Shown piece after piece: positions 44,097-55,183 of a DNA stretch of 64,000 nucleotides (position 1 is the stretch's first letter; every line of letters starts with the position of its first letter). The stretch covers positions 121,646 to 185,645 of the forward strand of contig JBBHKE010003393.1 in the NCBI GenBank assembly GCA_037447655.1, in the 5' to 3' direction. This DNA comes from Zygnema cylindricum. Taxonomy: Eukaryota > Streptophyta > Zygnematophyceae > Zygnematales > Zygnemataceae. Made by a program: the position numbers and the translations under genes. Under the pieces are notes generated by a model. It saw only the letters and a program-made list of their open reading frames with translations, was not told where the DNA came from and ran no database searches.

Positions 44097-45145
44097 TGTA
44101 GAAACTAATGGTTTTATTAGTATTTTCTAGGTCTGAAAAGAAATATAGAAGTCGAGGCAGTCTATCTCTAACTTCTCTCTCCAACTCTCAAACTTGTCGC
44201 AGTCACTGAGAAATTGGAGAGGAAGCTAGAGCCATAGCTACCTTGGCTATCCTGAGGTTTACGGGAATTTTATATTAGGGTTTATTTATTTATTTAAAAG
44301 GTATGTGCCGGCGGCAGGATTTGATCCTTGTACCTACCGGCCGGCAGACAGGAAATAGCCGGTAGCTTTAGCCGTTAAGTCTAGCCGTAGTATTACGTAA
44401 CATGTAGTTTGATATTTATTTAAATGATTATACGTGTGATAAATCATTTAACTGAATTGAATTACGGGATACATAGATCAAATGATATATAATGTACGAA
44501 TTACGGTACGGACACAGATCAATACCACGCATTTGTTTCGTAAGTGAAACAAATACCGCGCATGTATTTATTACGGCTACGATTAAATCCGAATTTAATT
44601 GGACGGCCGGGATTAGCGCCGAGATCGCAGATGAAGATTTCGGCGGTTTGTGGCCATCGCCACATCGGATGACGCGTGGCGAAATTCCGTTGGATTGTAG
44701 AATCTCCGGAGATTATGGCACCGAATCCGGATTTGACATGTGTCGACATTTAGGTCATGTCGTACAATGTCCGTACCTAAAGTACACCGGCAGCTGTACT
44801 TTTGCGTACGAAACTCAATTCTGATTTGTTCCGTACATCAGTAGATAGAGTCTGTGAGAGAGATAGGACTTAGAAAAATTAGAAGATAGGACCCCCTCTC
44901 CCAGAGAGCTTCTGTACAAAAGGTCAACTTTGACCCTCCATAACTTACTGCTCAGGGGAGCAAATTCAGAGATTCTTTTTGCTACCGACTCAGGAGAGTC
45001 TTGCCTTCACAGGGGTGCAGGTGGTCAGGGTTTTTGTCTGCCAAGGTGGCAGTTATTTTTGCTGAAACACAAAGGGGTCAGGATTATCCTAGAGGCTTCT
45101 TGGAAGCTGTCTACTCTGAGGACTTATGGAGGTCTCAGAGTTTCA
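44097..45145 (+). repeat. 5' LTR of copia A
   Basis: The 1049-nt LTR runs from TGTAGAAACTAATGG to ATGGAGGTCTCAGAGTTTCA. A hairpin-forming stretch lies at 44772-44810 (CGTACCTAAAGTAC with GTACTTTTGCGTACG). Confidence 0.92.
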
Positions 45146-45815
45146 GGTTATGGGCCCACTGTCTAGAGTACCAATCTTTAATGGAACTGGCTTCATATAC
45201 TGGGAAAGTATGATGATAGGAGCTCTATGCGAAAAAAGGTTTTGGGGGATAGTGAGTGTACGGTTGGGGCGTCCATCAAGTCTTGGAATTTCTCCAGGGT
45301 TTGGAGTAACCAGATTCACCAGGAAAGAGGACCCACCTTCAACGGAGGAAACAAAAGAAGGAGAGGTGGTGGAAAAACGAAATGAGAAGGAGACGACCAC
45401 ACCAATAGCAACTAGTTCGACATTCATGTCACCTATTCCGAGGAATGAGGAGAATGATACTGAAACCTGGGACTTCAACAATATGGCGGCAAAGCACTTC
45501 ATCCTACGCCATCTCACTCAAGGACTTGCATGTCCTCATTTGCAAGTAGAAAGAGCATTCGATCTTTGGATGGCTCTCATAGAGATGTACCGAAGTGGTA
45601 CGATTCAGCAACAACAGTTGGCTGATCAGAAAGTTAAGGAGTATGTATACAAATGGGGAAATATGTTTCATTTTTGCAATGAGCTTGCTACACTCTTCAT
45701 GGAGCTACAGAGTGAGGGAAAAGATTTTAGTGAAAAAGAAAAGGTTAACTGTTTACTGATGAAGTTACCTGATGAGTTCCTAAAACATAGTTTACCGTGT
45801 GCAGGACTTGCCTGA
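45126..45815 (+). pseudogene. copia A gag, N-terminal part
   Basis: The ATG at 45126 is 20 nt before the LTR end. The protein begins MEVSEFQVMGPLSRVPIFNG and carries the copia Gag core (RHLTQGLACPHLQVERAFDLW, QLADQKVKEYVYKWGN, CLLMKLPDEF). One inserted base near 45778 throws the frame, and translation would end at 45815. The Gag ORF continues in the frame of 45799. Confidence 0.88.
45146..45159 (+). promoter_or_regulatory. Primer-binding site of copia A
   Basis: GGTTATGGGCCCAC lies immediately after the LTR. It matches the complement of plant initiator tRNA-Met around the anticodon, and sits in frame inside gag. Confidence 0.9.
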
Positions 45816-48800
45816 CTCAAGGTGGATATGGAACTCAGTGGTAGGGATGATTCTCGTTCAAGAGAAAACAATTGAGATCCGAAGGGGAGGAAAGAGTGGC
45901 CAAGCCTTGGCAACAGCGACTGATTGGAGAAACAGGGATTCCCGAAAACCGGTTGGAAACTATGGGGGTAGGGAGCAGAAAAAACAGGCCGATGAGTTCG
46001 AACCAAGGGCTCCCAAAGGTCTATGTCACTTTTGTAAGAAACCGGGGCACTATATGGCAGAGTGCACTAAGCTAACCAAACTTCGGTTAAAGAAGGGGCA
46101 GACCGGTGGTAACCCAAGAGGAAAGAAAAAGGCCCTTGTCACACAGGTACTTGAGGCTGAATCCGAGGTCGAGGACGATGACCTTTTTTTGGATGAGGAG
46201 TTGGAGGCGAAAAATGAGGTCGAAATTCCACGAAGGCATAAATGTGCTTACGGTGGATTGAAAGGTGAAGCAGGCTGGATTGTAGATTCAGGTGCCTCCA
46301 TGCACATGTGTAAGGATAGACATCTGTTCACTAAGATAAGAAAGATACCCACCGTAGGAATAGAGTACGGGGATGGGAGGATAGTCACCACTACTCTTGT
46401 AGGATCGGTAGATCTAAAAGTGTTAGTAGAAGGAAAGACATCCATATTAACATTCTCCGATGTATTGTTTATTCCGGAGCTGAACAAAAATCTTATCTCT
46501 ACATCAGTATTAGATGATAAGGGTTTTTTTACTAGCACTAGGGAAGGAGTCTTTACTGCTAGTTTTGAGGATGATGTCTATTTCATTGCTGAGAAAGGTA
46601 GCCATGGGATGTTTAGGCTGATCTTAAGTAATGAAAAGAAGAAACTTTATTATGCTGGTGTTCATGATATTATGATGTGGCATAAGAGGCTTGGGCATGT
46701 GAATCTAGATAAGTTAAGAGAGATGAAAAAGATGGGAGTGGTGGAAGGGATTCAGTTCAGTGAGAGTGATGATATAAGTGATTGTAGTGGATGTGCTCAA
46801 GGTAAAGCACACAGATTACCCTTTCCTAAGTCAGCCACCTATAAGGGAGAAAAAATTCTAGATCTAGTACACACACATATTTGGGGACCGGCTAAAGTGC
46901 CCTCACCGGGGGGGAAGAGATTTATGATGCCTATAACTGATGATTGGACTCGGTATTCCCGGGTATATTTTTTGAAAAACAAGTCCTAAGCTCAAGATTG
47001 TTTTAGACAATATAAAGCATGGAGCGAAAAACTCCATGAAACTCCAATCAAGAGAGTAAGGAGTGACATTTGTTGAGAGTATACTTCTAACCAGTTTGAG
47101 GATTTTCTGAGGGAAGATGGGGTTCAACATCAAAAGACAGTTCCAGAAAATCTGGAACAGAATGGGGTAGCTCAAAGGTTAAATAGAACACTAAGTGATA
47201 GTGCTAGAAGTATGTTGTCAGATAAAAAAATTGGAAAAAGGTTTTGGGCAGAAGCAATGAACTGTGCTAATTACCTCAAGAATAGAGTTCTTACTTCAGC
47301 TATAAAAGATCAAACACCTTATGAGAGATGGACAGGCCGGAAACCAGACATATCTCACTTAAAGGTTTTCGGCAGTCAAGTGTTCAGTCTAGATACTGAT
47401 CGGTCCAATTGGAAGCAAGATCTTAAAGGAAAACCGAGATACTTATTAGGATATGATGAAGATGTTAAAGGATATAGAGTTTATGATCTAAAAAGGGAAG
47501 ATATAATCTTAGTTAAGCATCTAGTAGTTATGGATGAAGGAAAGTCTGTGGATCCCTTCAAATTTACGAAGTCAGTAAAAATCAGATTTGAGTCAGAAAA
47601 TTCCGATGACTTTGAGCTTCCTAACTACCCAAGTTTTAGAGAAGATGACATTCTTGCAGGTACAAATCAGACCGAAAAGGACTCGGCTGTGGAAACTCCA
47701 GTGACAACTCTACTCGATGCGGAAGACGTGGTGGATATTGATTCGGAATCAAGGGATAGGGGAGAAGTCGAGTTTGTTCGAAAGAATCCACGAGAACCAT
47801 CTATTCCAGCCTCAGATTTTGAAAGGGGGAGGAGAAGTAGCAAAAGACTGCAAGAAAAACATGTTATTAACAAGGTAACTAAACTATCTCATCAAGATGA
47901 ACCTCAAACTTATGGAGAGGCGATGACTTGTCTAGAAAGAAACCGGTGGAAGATAGCCATCAATGAGAAGATGGCTTCAATCATGGCAGCCGATACTTGG
48001 GAGCTGGTGGACTGTCCACCTAACCGAAAACCAATCGGTTGTAAGTGGGTTTTCAAACTAAAACTGAACCCAGCTAACACAATCGAGCGCTACAAGGCCA
48101 GATTAGTGGCAAAGGGATTTACACAAAAGGAAGGAATTGACTACGAGGAAACCTTAGCCCCGGTGGTCAGATTTCCCTCCGTCCGCATACTTCTTAGTTT
48201 AGCAACGGCGGAAGACATGGAAGTGCATCAGATGGACATCAAGACAGCCTTTTTGCATGGAGAATTGGAAGAGGAGATCTTCATGCGACAACCCGAAGGT
48301 TTTGTGGAGGAAGGAGAGGAGAGTAAGGTATGCCGCCTGATTAAATCTCTTTATGGTTTGAAACAGGCACCTCGACAGTGGAATAAGAAGCTTGATGAGT
48401 TTCTTACCGGTCTGGGATATATTCGAATCAGCTCAGATCACTCAATCTATGTTTTTGAAGATGAGGAAGGTTTGATATTTATTGCAATTTATGTTGATGA
48501 TTTGCTTGTATTAAGTAAATCAATGGAAAAAAATAACAAACTGAAAACCGATCTTAAGGGGAGATTTGAAATGAAGGATATGGGAGAAGCAAGATATATT
48601 TTGGGAATTCAAGTAGAGAGAGACCGAAAAAGGAAAATTACAAAACTGACTCAAAAGGAAGCAATAGGGAACATGCTTGAAAAATTTCAAATGGATAAAG
48701 CTAATAGTTGTACAACTCCAATGGAGTTGAAGAAGGGAAGTGAGGGGAGTGAGGAAGAAGGAGTCGTAGTCTTAGACGAGGAATTATCTCTTGATGAACA

Positions 48801-49158
48801 AAAGTTCATGCAGACTATTCCTTACAGGCAAGTAGTGGGAAGTCTAATCTATTTTATGAATTGTACCCGGTCCGATTTAGCTGCAGCTGTAGGAGTGCTG
48901 AGTAGAAGTCTAAATGCTCCCACTAAGAAGGATTGGGAGGCAGCTAAGAGAGTCCTTAGATATTTGGTAGGAACTAGAGATCTATGGTTGCATTTGGGTG
49001 GGGAGAATACTGACATCACTACTTGGAGTGATGCTAGTTATGGTGATGCTCCGATGAGGAGATGTACTTCTGGATATGTATTATATATGGGTGATGGGGC
49101 TTGCTGTTGGAGTAGCAAACAGCAAAAAGGTTATTGCTCAGTCCACCATGGAGGCTGA
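45799..49158 (+). pseudogene. copia A gag C-terminus, protease, integrase, reverse transcriptase, RNase H
   Basis: One frame runs through, with stops only at 46987 (TAA) and 47074 (TGA). In order: zinc knuckle CHFCKKPGHYMAEC (about 46024), protease DSGASMHMC (about 46291), integrase HHCC (MWHKRLGHVNLDKL ... CSGCAQGKAH) and core, linker, and RT with [42 protein letters not shown] and active site YVDD (about 48490). RNase H starts with TTWSDASYGDA. The first integrase Asp is His (VHTHIWGPAKV). One extra A in the run at 49122-49127 shifts the frame, and the C-terminus follows in another frame. Confidence 0.9.
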
Positions 49159-49486
49159 GTATATGGCCTCTTGCTCTGCTGTAAAAGAATTGATGTGGGT
49201 CAAGTCTTTGCTTGGTGAGCTTGGTCACCTTAAGAGTGGTGTGCAGAAAATATTTTGTGATAATCAGGCAGCAATCGCTATTTCTGCCAATCCTAAACAC
49301 CATTTTAAAGCCAAACACATGGACATCAGACTCAGCTTTGTTAGAGAGAAAGTAGAAAACAAAATAATCAGTTTAGAGTACAGACCAGATAGTGAGATGG
49401 TAGCAGATATGATGACCAAACCTGTGCCTTCCCCTAAGCTAATTTTTTGCAGGGAGAAGTGTGGTAAAAAATTAAAGATTGACTAG
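49076..49486 (+). pseudogene. copia A RNase H, C-terminal part
   Basis: After the frameshift the text reads VIAQSTMEAEYMASCSAV, ELMWVKSLLGELGHL, FCDNQAAIAISANPKHHF, HMDIRLSFVREKVE, MVADMMTKPVPSPKL and FCREKCGKKLKID, stopping at TAG 49484. This is the complete C-terminal end of copia pol. The polypurine tract and 3' LTR follow within 14 bases. Confidence 0.9.
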
Positions 49487-49499
49487 AAAATAAGGGGAG

Positions 49500-49617
49500 T
49501 GTAGAAACTAATGGTTTTATTAGTATTTTCTAGGTCTAAAAAGAAATATAGAAGTCAAGGAAGTCTATCTCTAACTTCTCTCTCCAACTCTCAAACTTGT
49601 CGCAGTCACTGAGAAAT
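49500..49617 (+). repeat. 3' LTR of copia A, left part
   Basis: The first 118 nt match the 5' LTR with three base changes. Element B enters after AGAAA (49613-49617). Confidence 0.9.
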
Positions 49618-50354
49618 GTTGTTTTTAGAAAGCTTTAGTCCTCTTTATGCCTCAGCTGTGAGAGAGAGCTGTTCAGGACTTAAGCTATTTTTGGTTGAGT
49701 TCGGTTCAGTACTTACCGAAATTAGTGTGACAGTGAAGTTGGGAGTTCACGGTTCATTCACACTTGGGACACGTGTCGTCACTTGGGAGAATGCGTGAGT
49801 ATGTCCTCCGTGGACGTACGGAAATTCGGCAGGACCACTGGACTTCGTAAAGTCAATTCTACGATGCCAAATCCTATAATTGGACCGCTGACAGCCGCCG
49901 CCAACAAATAGTGACAAGGCGTGACTCGATCATTATCACTTTACGTTGTCTTAACTTCGGTGTAAATATTTGTGATAGAATGTTAGATGTACGGCTGGAA
50001 TGCCTCCGTACAGCTTAGTGTAGTTTCGGTGTATAAAAGTAGGACTTATTGAATTTGATTTTTAGGAACAAATGATATGAAAACTGTACACTCAGTTTTA
50101 TGTAATTTCATTTCTACATATCTCAGAGATTTGTTAGCGGAATTGATTGAAATTTTGTGTGTGTGTTCCTTTTTATGTTAGCTAAATTGTGAAAGATTTT
50201 CAAGCCGTTTAGAGAGTTTTTCTGAAAGTTATAGTCTGTCAAAGTTTCTGTTCAGCCATCGGTATTTGTGGAAGCTTCCTCTCTTGATTTGTTCTACGAT
50301 GACTACTGCTGCATCTTCTTCATCTTCAGTGCCAGTAATTGTGTCAAAACTACA
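49618..50354 (+). repeat. 5' LTR of copia B
   Basis: The 737-nt LTR runs from TGTTGTTTTTAGAAAG to GTGTCAAAACTACA. It includes a TATA box and, in its last 56 nt, the start of the gag reading frame. Confidence 0.92.
50032..50039 (+). promoter_or_regulatory. TATA box in the B LTR
   Basis: TATAAAAG lies 415 nt into the LTR; the same box is at 54861 in the 3' LTR. Transcription would start about 30 bases downstream. Confidence 0.6.
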
Positions 50355-50804
50355 AGTCACGGGCCCGCCTTCACGAATTCCGGTCTTTGATGGACGTGAA
50401 TATTTGTATTGGGCAGATTTGGTTAAGTCTTACTTCAAGCAAATGAAACTTATTGATGTGTTAAATGGATCATTGGCAGAATCTGATGCCAGCTTTGATC
50501 AGAAAATTACCAGGCTTTGTATTTAGTAAAGCTTATGATATCAAAAGAATTGCATATGACATATATTAATGTTGCAAAGGCATCAGATTTGTGGGATGCA
50601 TTGAAATCTTCTTATGTTAAAGCTAGTGACCAGCATGAGATTATAACTGCTGGAGAAATCTATGAGTATAAGTACACAGGTGGTAGCATGGTGGAATACA
50701 CTAATCGGTTTCGAATGTTACTGTCAAAAAATGCATGTTCTGGGGGGACTTTCTCCCCTTATCATCAGGCCATGATTTTCCTAAAGGGGCTTCCTAATGA
50801 ATAA
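50299..50804 (+). pseudogene. copia B gag, N-terminal part
   Basis: ATG 50299 lies within the LTR. The start reads MTTAASSSSSVPVIVSKLQV then TGPPSRIPVFDGREYLYWAD, the same placement as QVMGPPSRVP in element C. The first frame ends at 50526. Gag goes on in a second frame (YLVKLMISKELHMTYINVAK, YEYKYTGGSMVEYTNRFR, AMIFLKGLPNE) to a TAA at 50802. One frameshift near 50510-50520 and this stop break it. Confidence 0.85.
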
Positions 50805-50822
50805 AAAGGAGCCTCAGATGAA

Positions 50823-52409
50823 ATGAAAAAATTGTCTAAACCTCTTTGGAATTTGCAAACAGCTATAGAGTTTATCTTGGCAGAAGAGGCTACTCAGACT
50901 GTTTTAGGATTTGGAAAACCACTTGTAGCATTTACGGCTCAGTTTCAGAGGGAAAGTAGATATCAAGGGAATCACTTTAATCCTCAGTTTGAGAAATGTG
51001 TTTATTGCTATACTGATGGTCACTCCTTCAGAGCTTGTCTTTTGTATATAAAAGCTCTTGAAACAGGTATCTTTCGGAAAGGATGGAGACACCGCGGACC
51101 TCCCATTTCCCAAAAACCTCCAAGTAAAACTGTTGCATTTTCAGCAGAGGATACGAAATTGGAGAAGAAAAAGACCGAGGAAAATACACCTGATGTGATC
51201 AGTTTTCCAAAAACTGATGACAAAGAGTTATTTTCTCTCGCCAAACTCGACATGATGGAAGGAGAAAAGGACCTCGGATGGATAATGGATTCCGACAGCT
51301 CTTCACACATGTGCTAGAACAAGTCTTGGTTTAAGGAGATGTCTTCTATTCCTTTACGTCAGATCTTTTATGCTTGTGGCTATGCTGTTGAATCAAATGC
51401 CAAAGGAAACATAGATATGGATTGTGTGATAGATGGAAAGGTTGTTAAGAGAACTTTGTATGATGTCTTGTATGTTCCAAAGTTCAAGAAAAATCTGTTT
51501 TCTACGTCTGTAGCTGAAAGCAAAGGCTTTGAGGTTCTCCAGAAAAATGGCAAGAAAATAGTGAGCAAGAATGGAAGAGTAGCTCTACTAGGAACTAGAG
51601 GCCCAAACTTTTTTCACCTCATGGACCTGGCTAATAAAATTGATTTTGCGTACTCCAGTGTCCTATGTGATAATATTTTATGGCATAAAAGGCTTGGTCA
51701 TGTGCATCATGAGAGACTTACTAAGATGATAAACCATAATATGATAGAGGGAGTCAAGCTTGGTCAAAAAGAGTCCCATGTTTGTGATGGTTGTGCTCTC
51801 GGAAAGCTTCACAAGCTTCCTCTACCACAAGTTTCTGATCATCGAGCCACAAATCTCCTTGGTATTATTCACTCTGATGTTTTCGGCCCTTCCAAAGTTC
51901 CCTCTCTTGGTGGCAGCCGCTTCTTTGTCACCTTTACAGACGATTACTCCCGATATAGTCGCCTATACTTCATGAAGGAGAAGGGAGAAGTCTTCACTCA
52001 CTTTAAGCACTACAAAATCTGGGCGGAGAAACTTCACGGCAAATCTATTCTTGCTTTGCGAATGGATAATGGTGGAGAGTATGTATCTCATGCATTTGCT
52101 GATTTTTTGAAAGAGAATGGCATATCTCGTGAATTTACTGCTCCGTACACACCGGAACAAAATGGTGTTGCCGAGAGACTTAATCGGACTTTGACTGAAT
52201 GTGCTCGATCTATGATGGCCGATAAAGGTGTGGATCCAAAGTTTTGGGGGGAAGCTTTTCATTGTGCTTCCTACATCAGAAATAGAGTGGAAACCCGAGC
52301 TGTTAGGGGTAAGACACCTTATGAAGTGTTAACAGGCAGAAAGCCAAATGTAAGTCAATTTAGAGTTTTTGGTAGCAAATGTTTTATCTTAGATAATCTT
52401 CCTAATTAA
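50823..52409 (+). pseudogene. copia B gag end, protease and integrase
   Basis: All is in one frame apart from a TAG at 51315 and a TAA at 52407. The zinc knuckle CVYCYTDGHSFRAC is intact. The protease site reads WIMDSDSSSHMC (DSD for the usual DSG). Integrase is well preserved: HHCC (WHKRLGHVHHERL ... CDGCALGK), first Asp in IHSDVFGPSKVP, second in RMDNGGEY, Glu in QNGVAERLNRT, then GRKPNVSQFRVFGSKC. The integrase catalytic triad is thus complete, unlike in A, C and F. Confidence 0.9.
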
Positions 52410-54422
52410 AAGCTTAGTCCAAAATCTGTACCTAGTGTCTTTTTAGGCTATGATGATGAATCTGCAGGTTATAGAGTCTATAATCCTCAGAGAGGATGCC
52501 TTCAAACAGCTAGGAATATTCAGATTAAAGAAGAAAGTCAATCTGTTGACGTTTTTAGCATGGATGCAACTGAAAGGAATGAGAAAATACAAGAATATAT
52601 CATTCTTGAGCAGGTACCTTTTACTCCATCCTCTTCTAATTCTTCTTCCTCTCCCCCAAATGCCTCTGGGCCGTCTAATACTCCTTGTGGAGCTGCTCCT
52701 TCTGTTGATGCTCCTCCCAATACACGCCCTGTGCGGCAAGGTAGGGAACCAACAGTTCCCGCGTCAGATTTTCCGGGGGGAAGAAGGCAAAGCAGCCGCC
52801 TTCGAGGCGACCGAGTTGAGAGTGCTTTTTCTGCAAGCACAGGGGAGCCGCTTACTATTCATGAAGCTTTTTTTGTTCCTGAAAAGGATCATTAGATCTC
52901 GGCTGCAAATGAGGAGATAAAGTCAATTATGGAAGCCCAAACTTGGGAACTTGTGGAGCTTCCACCGAACCGGAAAGCTATCGGTTGTAAGTGGTTCTTC
53001 AAATTAAAATTGAATCCTGATAATACAATTGAGAGATATAAAGCTAGACTAGTTGCTAAGGGATTTAGCCAAAAGGAGGGAATTGACTATGAAGAGACCT
53101 TCTCTCCTGTAGTTCGCTTTCCTACTGTTAGAGTTTTGCTATCTCTTGCTGCAATAGAGGATATGGAATTGCATCATATGGATGTTAAAACTGCTTTCTT
53201 GCATGGTGATTTGGAGGAAGTAATTTATATGAAGTAGCTAGAGATGTATGCAGAAAAAGGGAAAGAAAATCTGGTCTGTAAAGTGTTGAAGTCTCTGTAT
53301 GGTCTGAAACAGGCTCCAAGACAATGGAACCTAAAATTAGATGAGTTTTTAACCAATCTTGGCTTTACCAGGATCAGTTCAGACCACTCAGTGTATGTAA
53401 TGCAAGGTGATGATGGAGTGATTAATGTGGCAGTTTATGTAGATGATTTGCTACTGATTAGCAAATCTATCAATGAGATTAATAAAATAAAATCAGCTTT
53501 GAATTCCCGGTTTGAAATGAAAGACTTGGGCGAGGCTAAGTATATTCTAGGAATTCAAGTAGAAAGAGACAGGAAACAGAAAATTATTTATTTAACTCAA
53601 AAGGAAGCAATCAAGAACATGTTAGAACTGTTTGGCATGTCGGACGCAAAGGGGAGTGCCACTCCAATGGAATTCAGGCAGAAATTGGAAGGCACGGAAA
53701 CGGATGGTGGTGTTTTGGTTGATGATTTCTTAGATTCAGGGGAGGCAGATTCTATGTCCTCCATTCCTTACAGGCAGATTGTCGGAAGCCTCATTTATTT
53801 CATGAATTGTACTCGTCCCGACATCGCAGCAGCGGTTGGAGCCTTAAGTCGAAGTCTTCAGAATCCAAGGAAATCAGACTATGAGGCAGCAAAGAGAGTT
53901 CTTCGTTATCTTGCAGGAACTCAAAATCTTAGACTCTCTCTCGGTGGAGAGGAAGTCAAAATTAATACATGGAGCGATGCGAGCTACGGAGATATGCCAA
54001 GCCGACACTCCACCACCGGATACATTTTGAAGATCGGAAGTAGAACTTGCTGCTGGAGTAGCAAACTTCAGAAGGTAACGGCTCAGTCTACCATGGAGGC
54101 TGAGTACATGGCTGCCAGCTCGGCAGTTAAGGAGTTACTTTGGGTAAATTCTCTTCTCCAAGAGTTTCTCTTTATGCAATCTGGACCACAGATAGTGTGG
54201 TGTGATAATCAGGCAGCAATCGCTATTGCATCTAATCCCAGTCATCACTTTAAGAGTAAGCACATTGCTATCAAGCTACACTTTGTAAGAGAAAAGGTGA
54301 TGGGAAAAGTCTTGAAGTTGAGTTATTTACCGGATGAGCAAATGGTGGCTGATATGATGACAAAACCCTTACCTGCTCCCAAATTGAAGTTCTGTAGAGA
54401 GGCATGTGGACTGAGTGACTAG
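52410..54422 (+). pseudogene. copia B linker, reverse transcriptase and RNase H
   Basis: The same frame continues with stops at 52893 (TAG, where relatives have Trp) and 53235 (TAG, where relatives have Gln). The linker is Ser/Pro-rich. RT shows NRKAIGCKWFFKLKLN, EETFSPVVRFPTVRVLLSL, HHMDVKTAFLHGDLEE, YGLKQAPRQW and the active site YVDDLL. RNase H shows TWSDASYGDMPSR, AQSTMEAEYMAASSAV, WCDNQAAIAIASNP and HHFKSKH. The C-terminus KPLPAPKLKFCREACGLSD ends at TAG 54420. A polypurine stretch (TTTAAGGGAG) precedes the LTR. Confidence 0.92.
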
Positions 54423-54445
54423 CAAAGTCTAAAGCTTTAAGGGAG

Positions 54446-55183
54446 TGTTGTTTTTAGAAAGCTTTAGTCCTCTTTATGCCTCAGCTGTGAGAGAGAGCTG
54501 TTCAGGACTTAAGCTATTTTTGGTTGAGTTCGGTTCAGTACTTACCGAAATTAGTGTGACAGTGAAGTTGGGAGTTCACGGTTCATTCACACTTGGGACA
54601 CGTGTCGTCACTTGGGAGAATGCGTGAGTATGTCCTCCGTGGACGTACGGAAATTTGGCAGGACCACTGGACTTCGTAAAGTCAATTCTACGGTGCCAAA
54701 TCCTCTAATCGGACCGCTGACAGCCGCCGCCAACAAATAGTGACAAGGCGTGACTCGATCATTATCACTTTACGTTGTCTTAACTTCGGTGTAAATATTT
54801 GTGATAGAATGTTAGATGTACGGCTGGAATGCCTCCGTACAGCTTAGTGTAGTTTCGGTGTATAAAAGTAGGACTTATTGAATTTGATTTTTAGGAACAA
54901 ATGATATGAAAACTGTACACTCAGTTTTATGTAATTTCATTTCTACATATCTCACAGATTTGTTAGCGGAATTGATTGAAATTTTGTGTGTGTGTTCCTT
55001 TTTATGTTAGCTAAATTGTGAAAGATTTTCAAGCCGTTTAGAGCGTTTTTCTGAAAGTTATAGTCTGTCAAAGTTTCTGTTCAGCCATCGGTATTTGTGG
55101 AAGCTTCCTCTCTTGATTTGTTCTACGATGACTACTGCTGCATCTTCTTCATCTTCAGTGCCAGTAATTGTGTCAGAACAACA
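54446..55183 (+). repeat. 3' LTR of copia B
   Basis: The 738-nt LTR is nearly identical to the 5' copy. It ends GTGTCAGAACAACA and is followed by the AGAAA duplication. Confidence 0.93.

Larger units (their letters stand above)
49618..55183 (+). mobile_element. copia element B, complete copy with target duplication
   Basis: B is 5566 bp with LTRs 49618-50354 and 54446-55183 that differ by about eight bases, and an internal region 50355-54445. The ends form TGTTGTT...AACAACA. The 5-bp target duplication AGAAA is present at 49613-49617 and 55184-55188. It belongs to a copia lineage distinct from A, C and D (shorter LTR, different gag). It is the youngest element of the nest by position and LTR similarity. 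Confidence 0.94.

Noticed and set aside
50341-50375. Conventional PBS (TGGTATCAGAGC type) after the copia LTRs
   Set aside because: No such word occurs near any LTR end here; the internal tRNA match fits several elements instead.
49618-54422. Possible stop-codon reassignment, because many long frames continue through TAG/TAA/TGA
   Set aside because: Compared with relatives, the stops replace different residues (Lys, Trp, Gln, Glu, Gly) and occur with frameshifts; the carboxypeptidase exons use standard code and end in TAG. Decay is the simpler reading.
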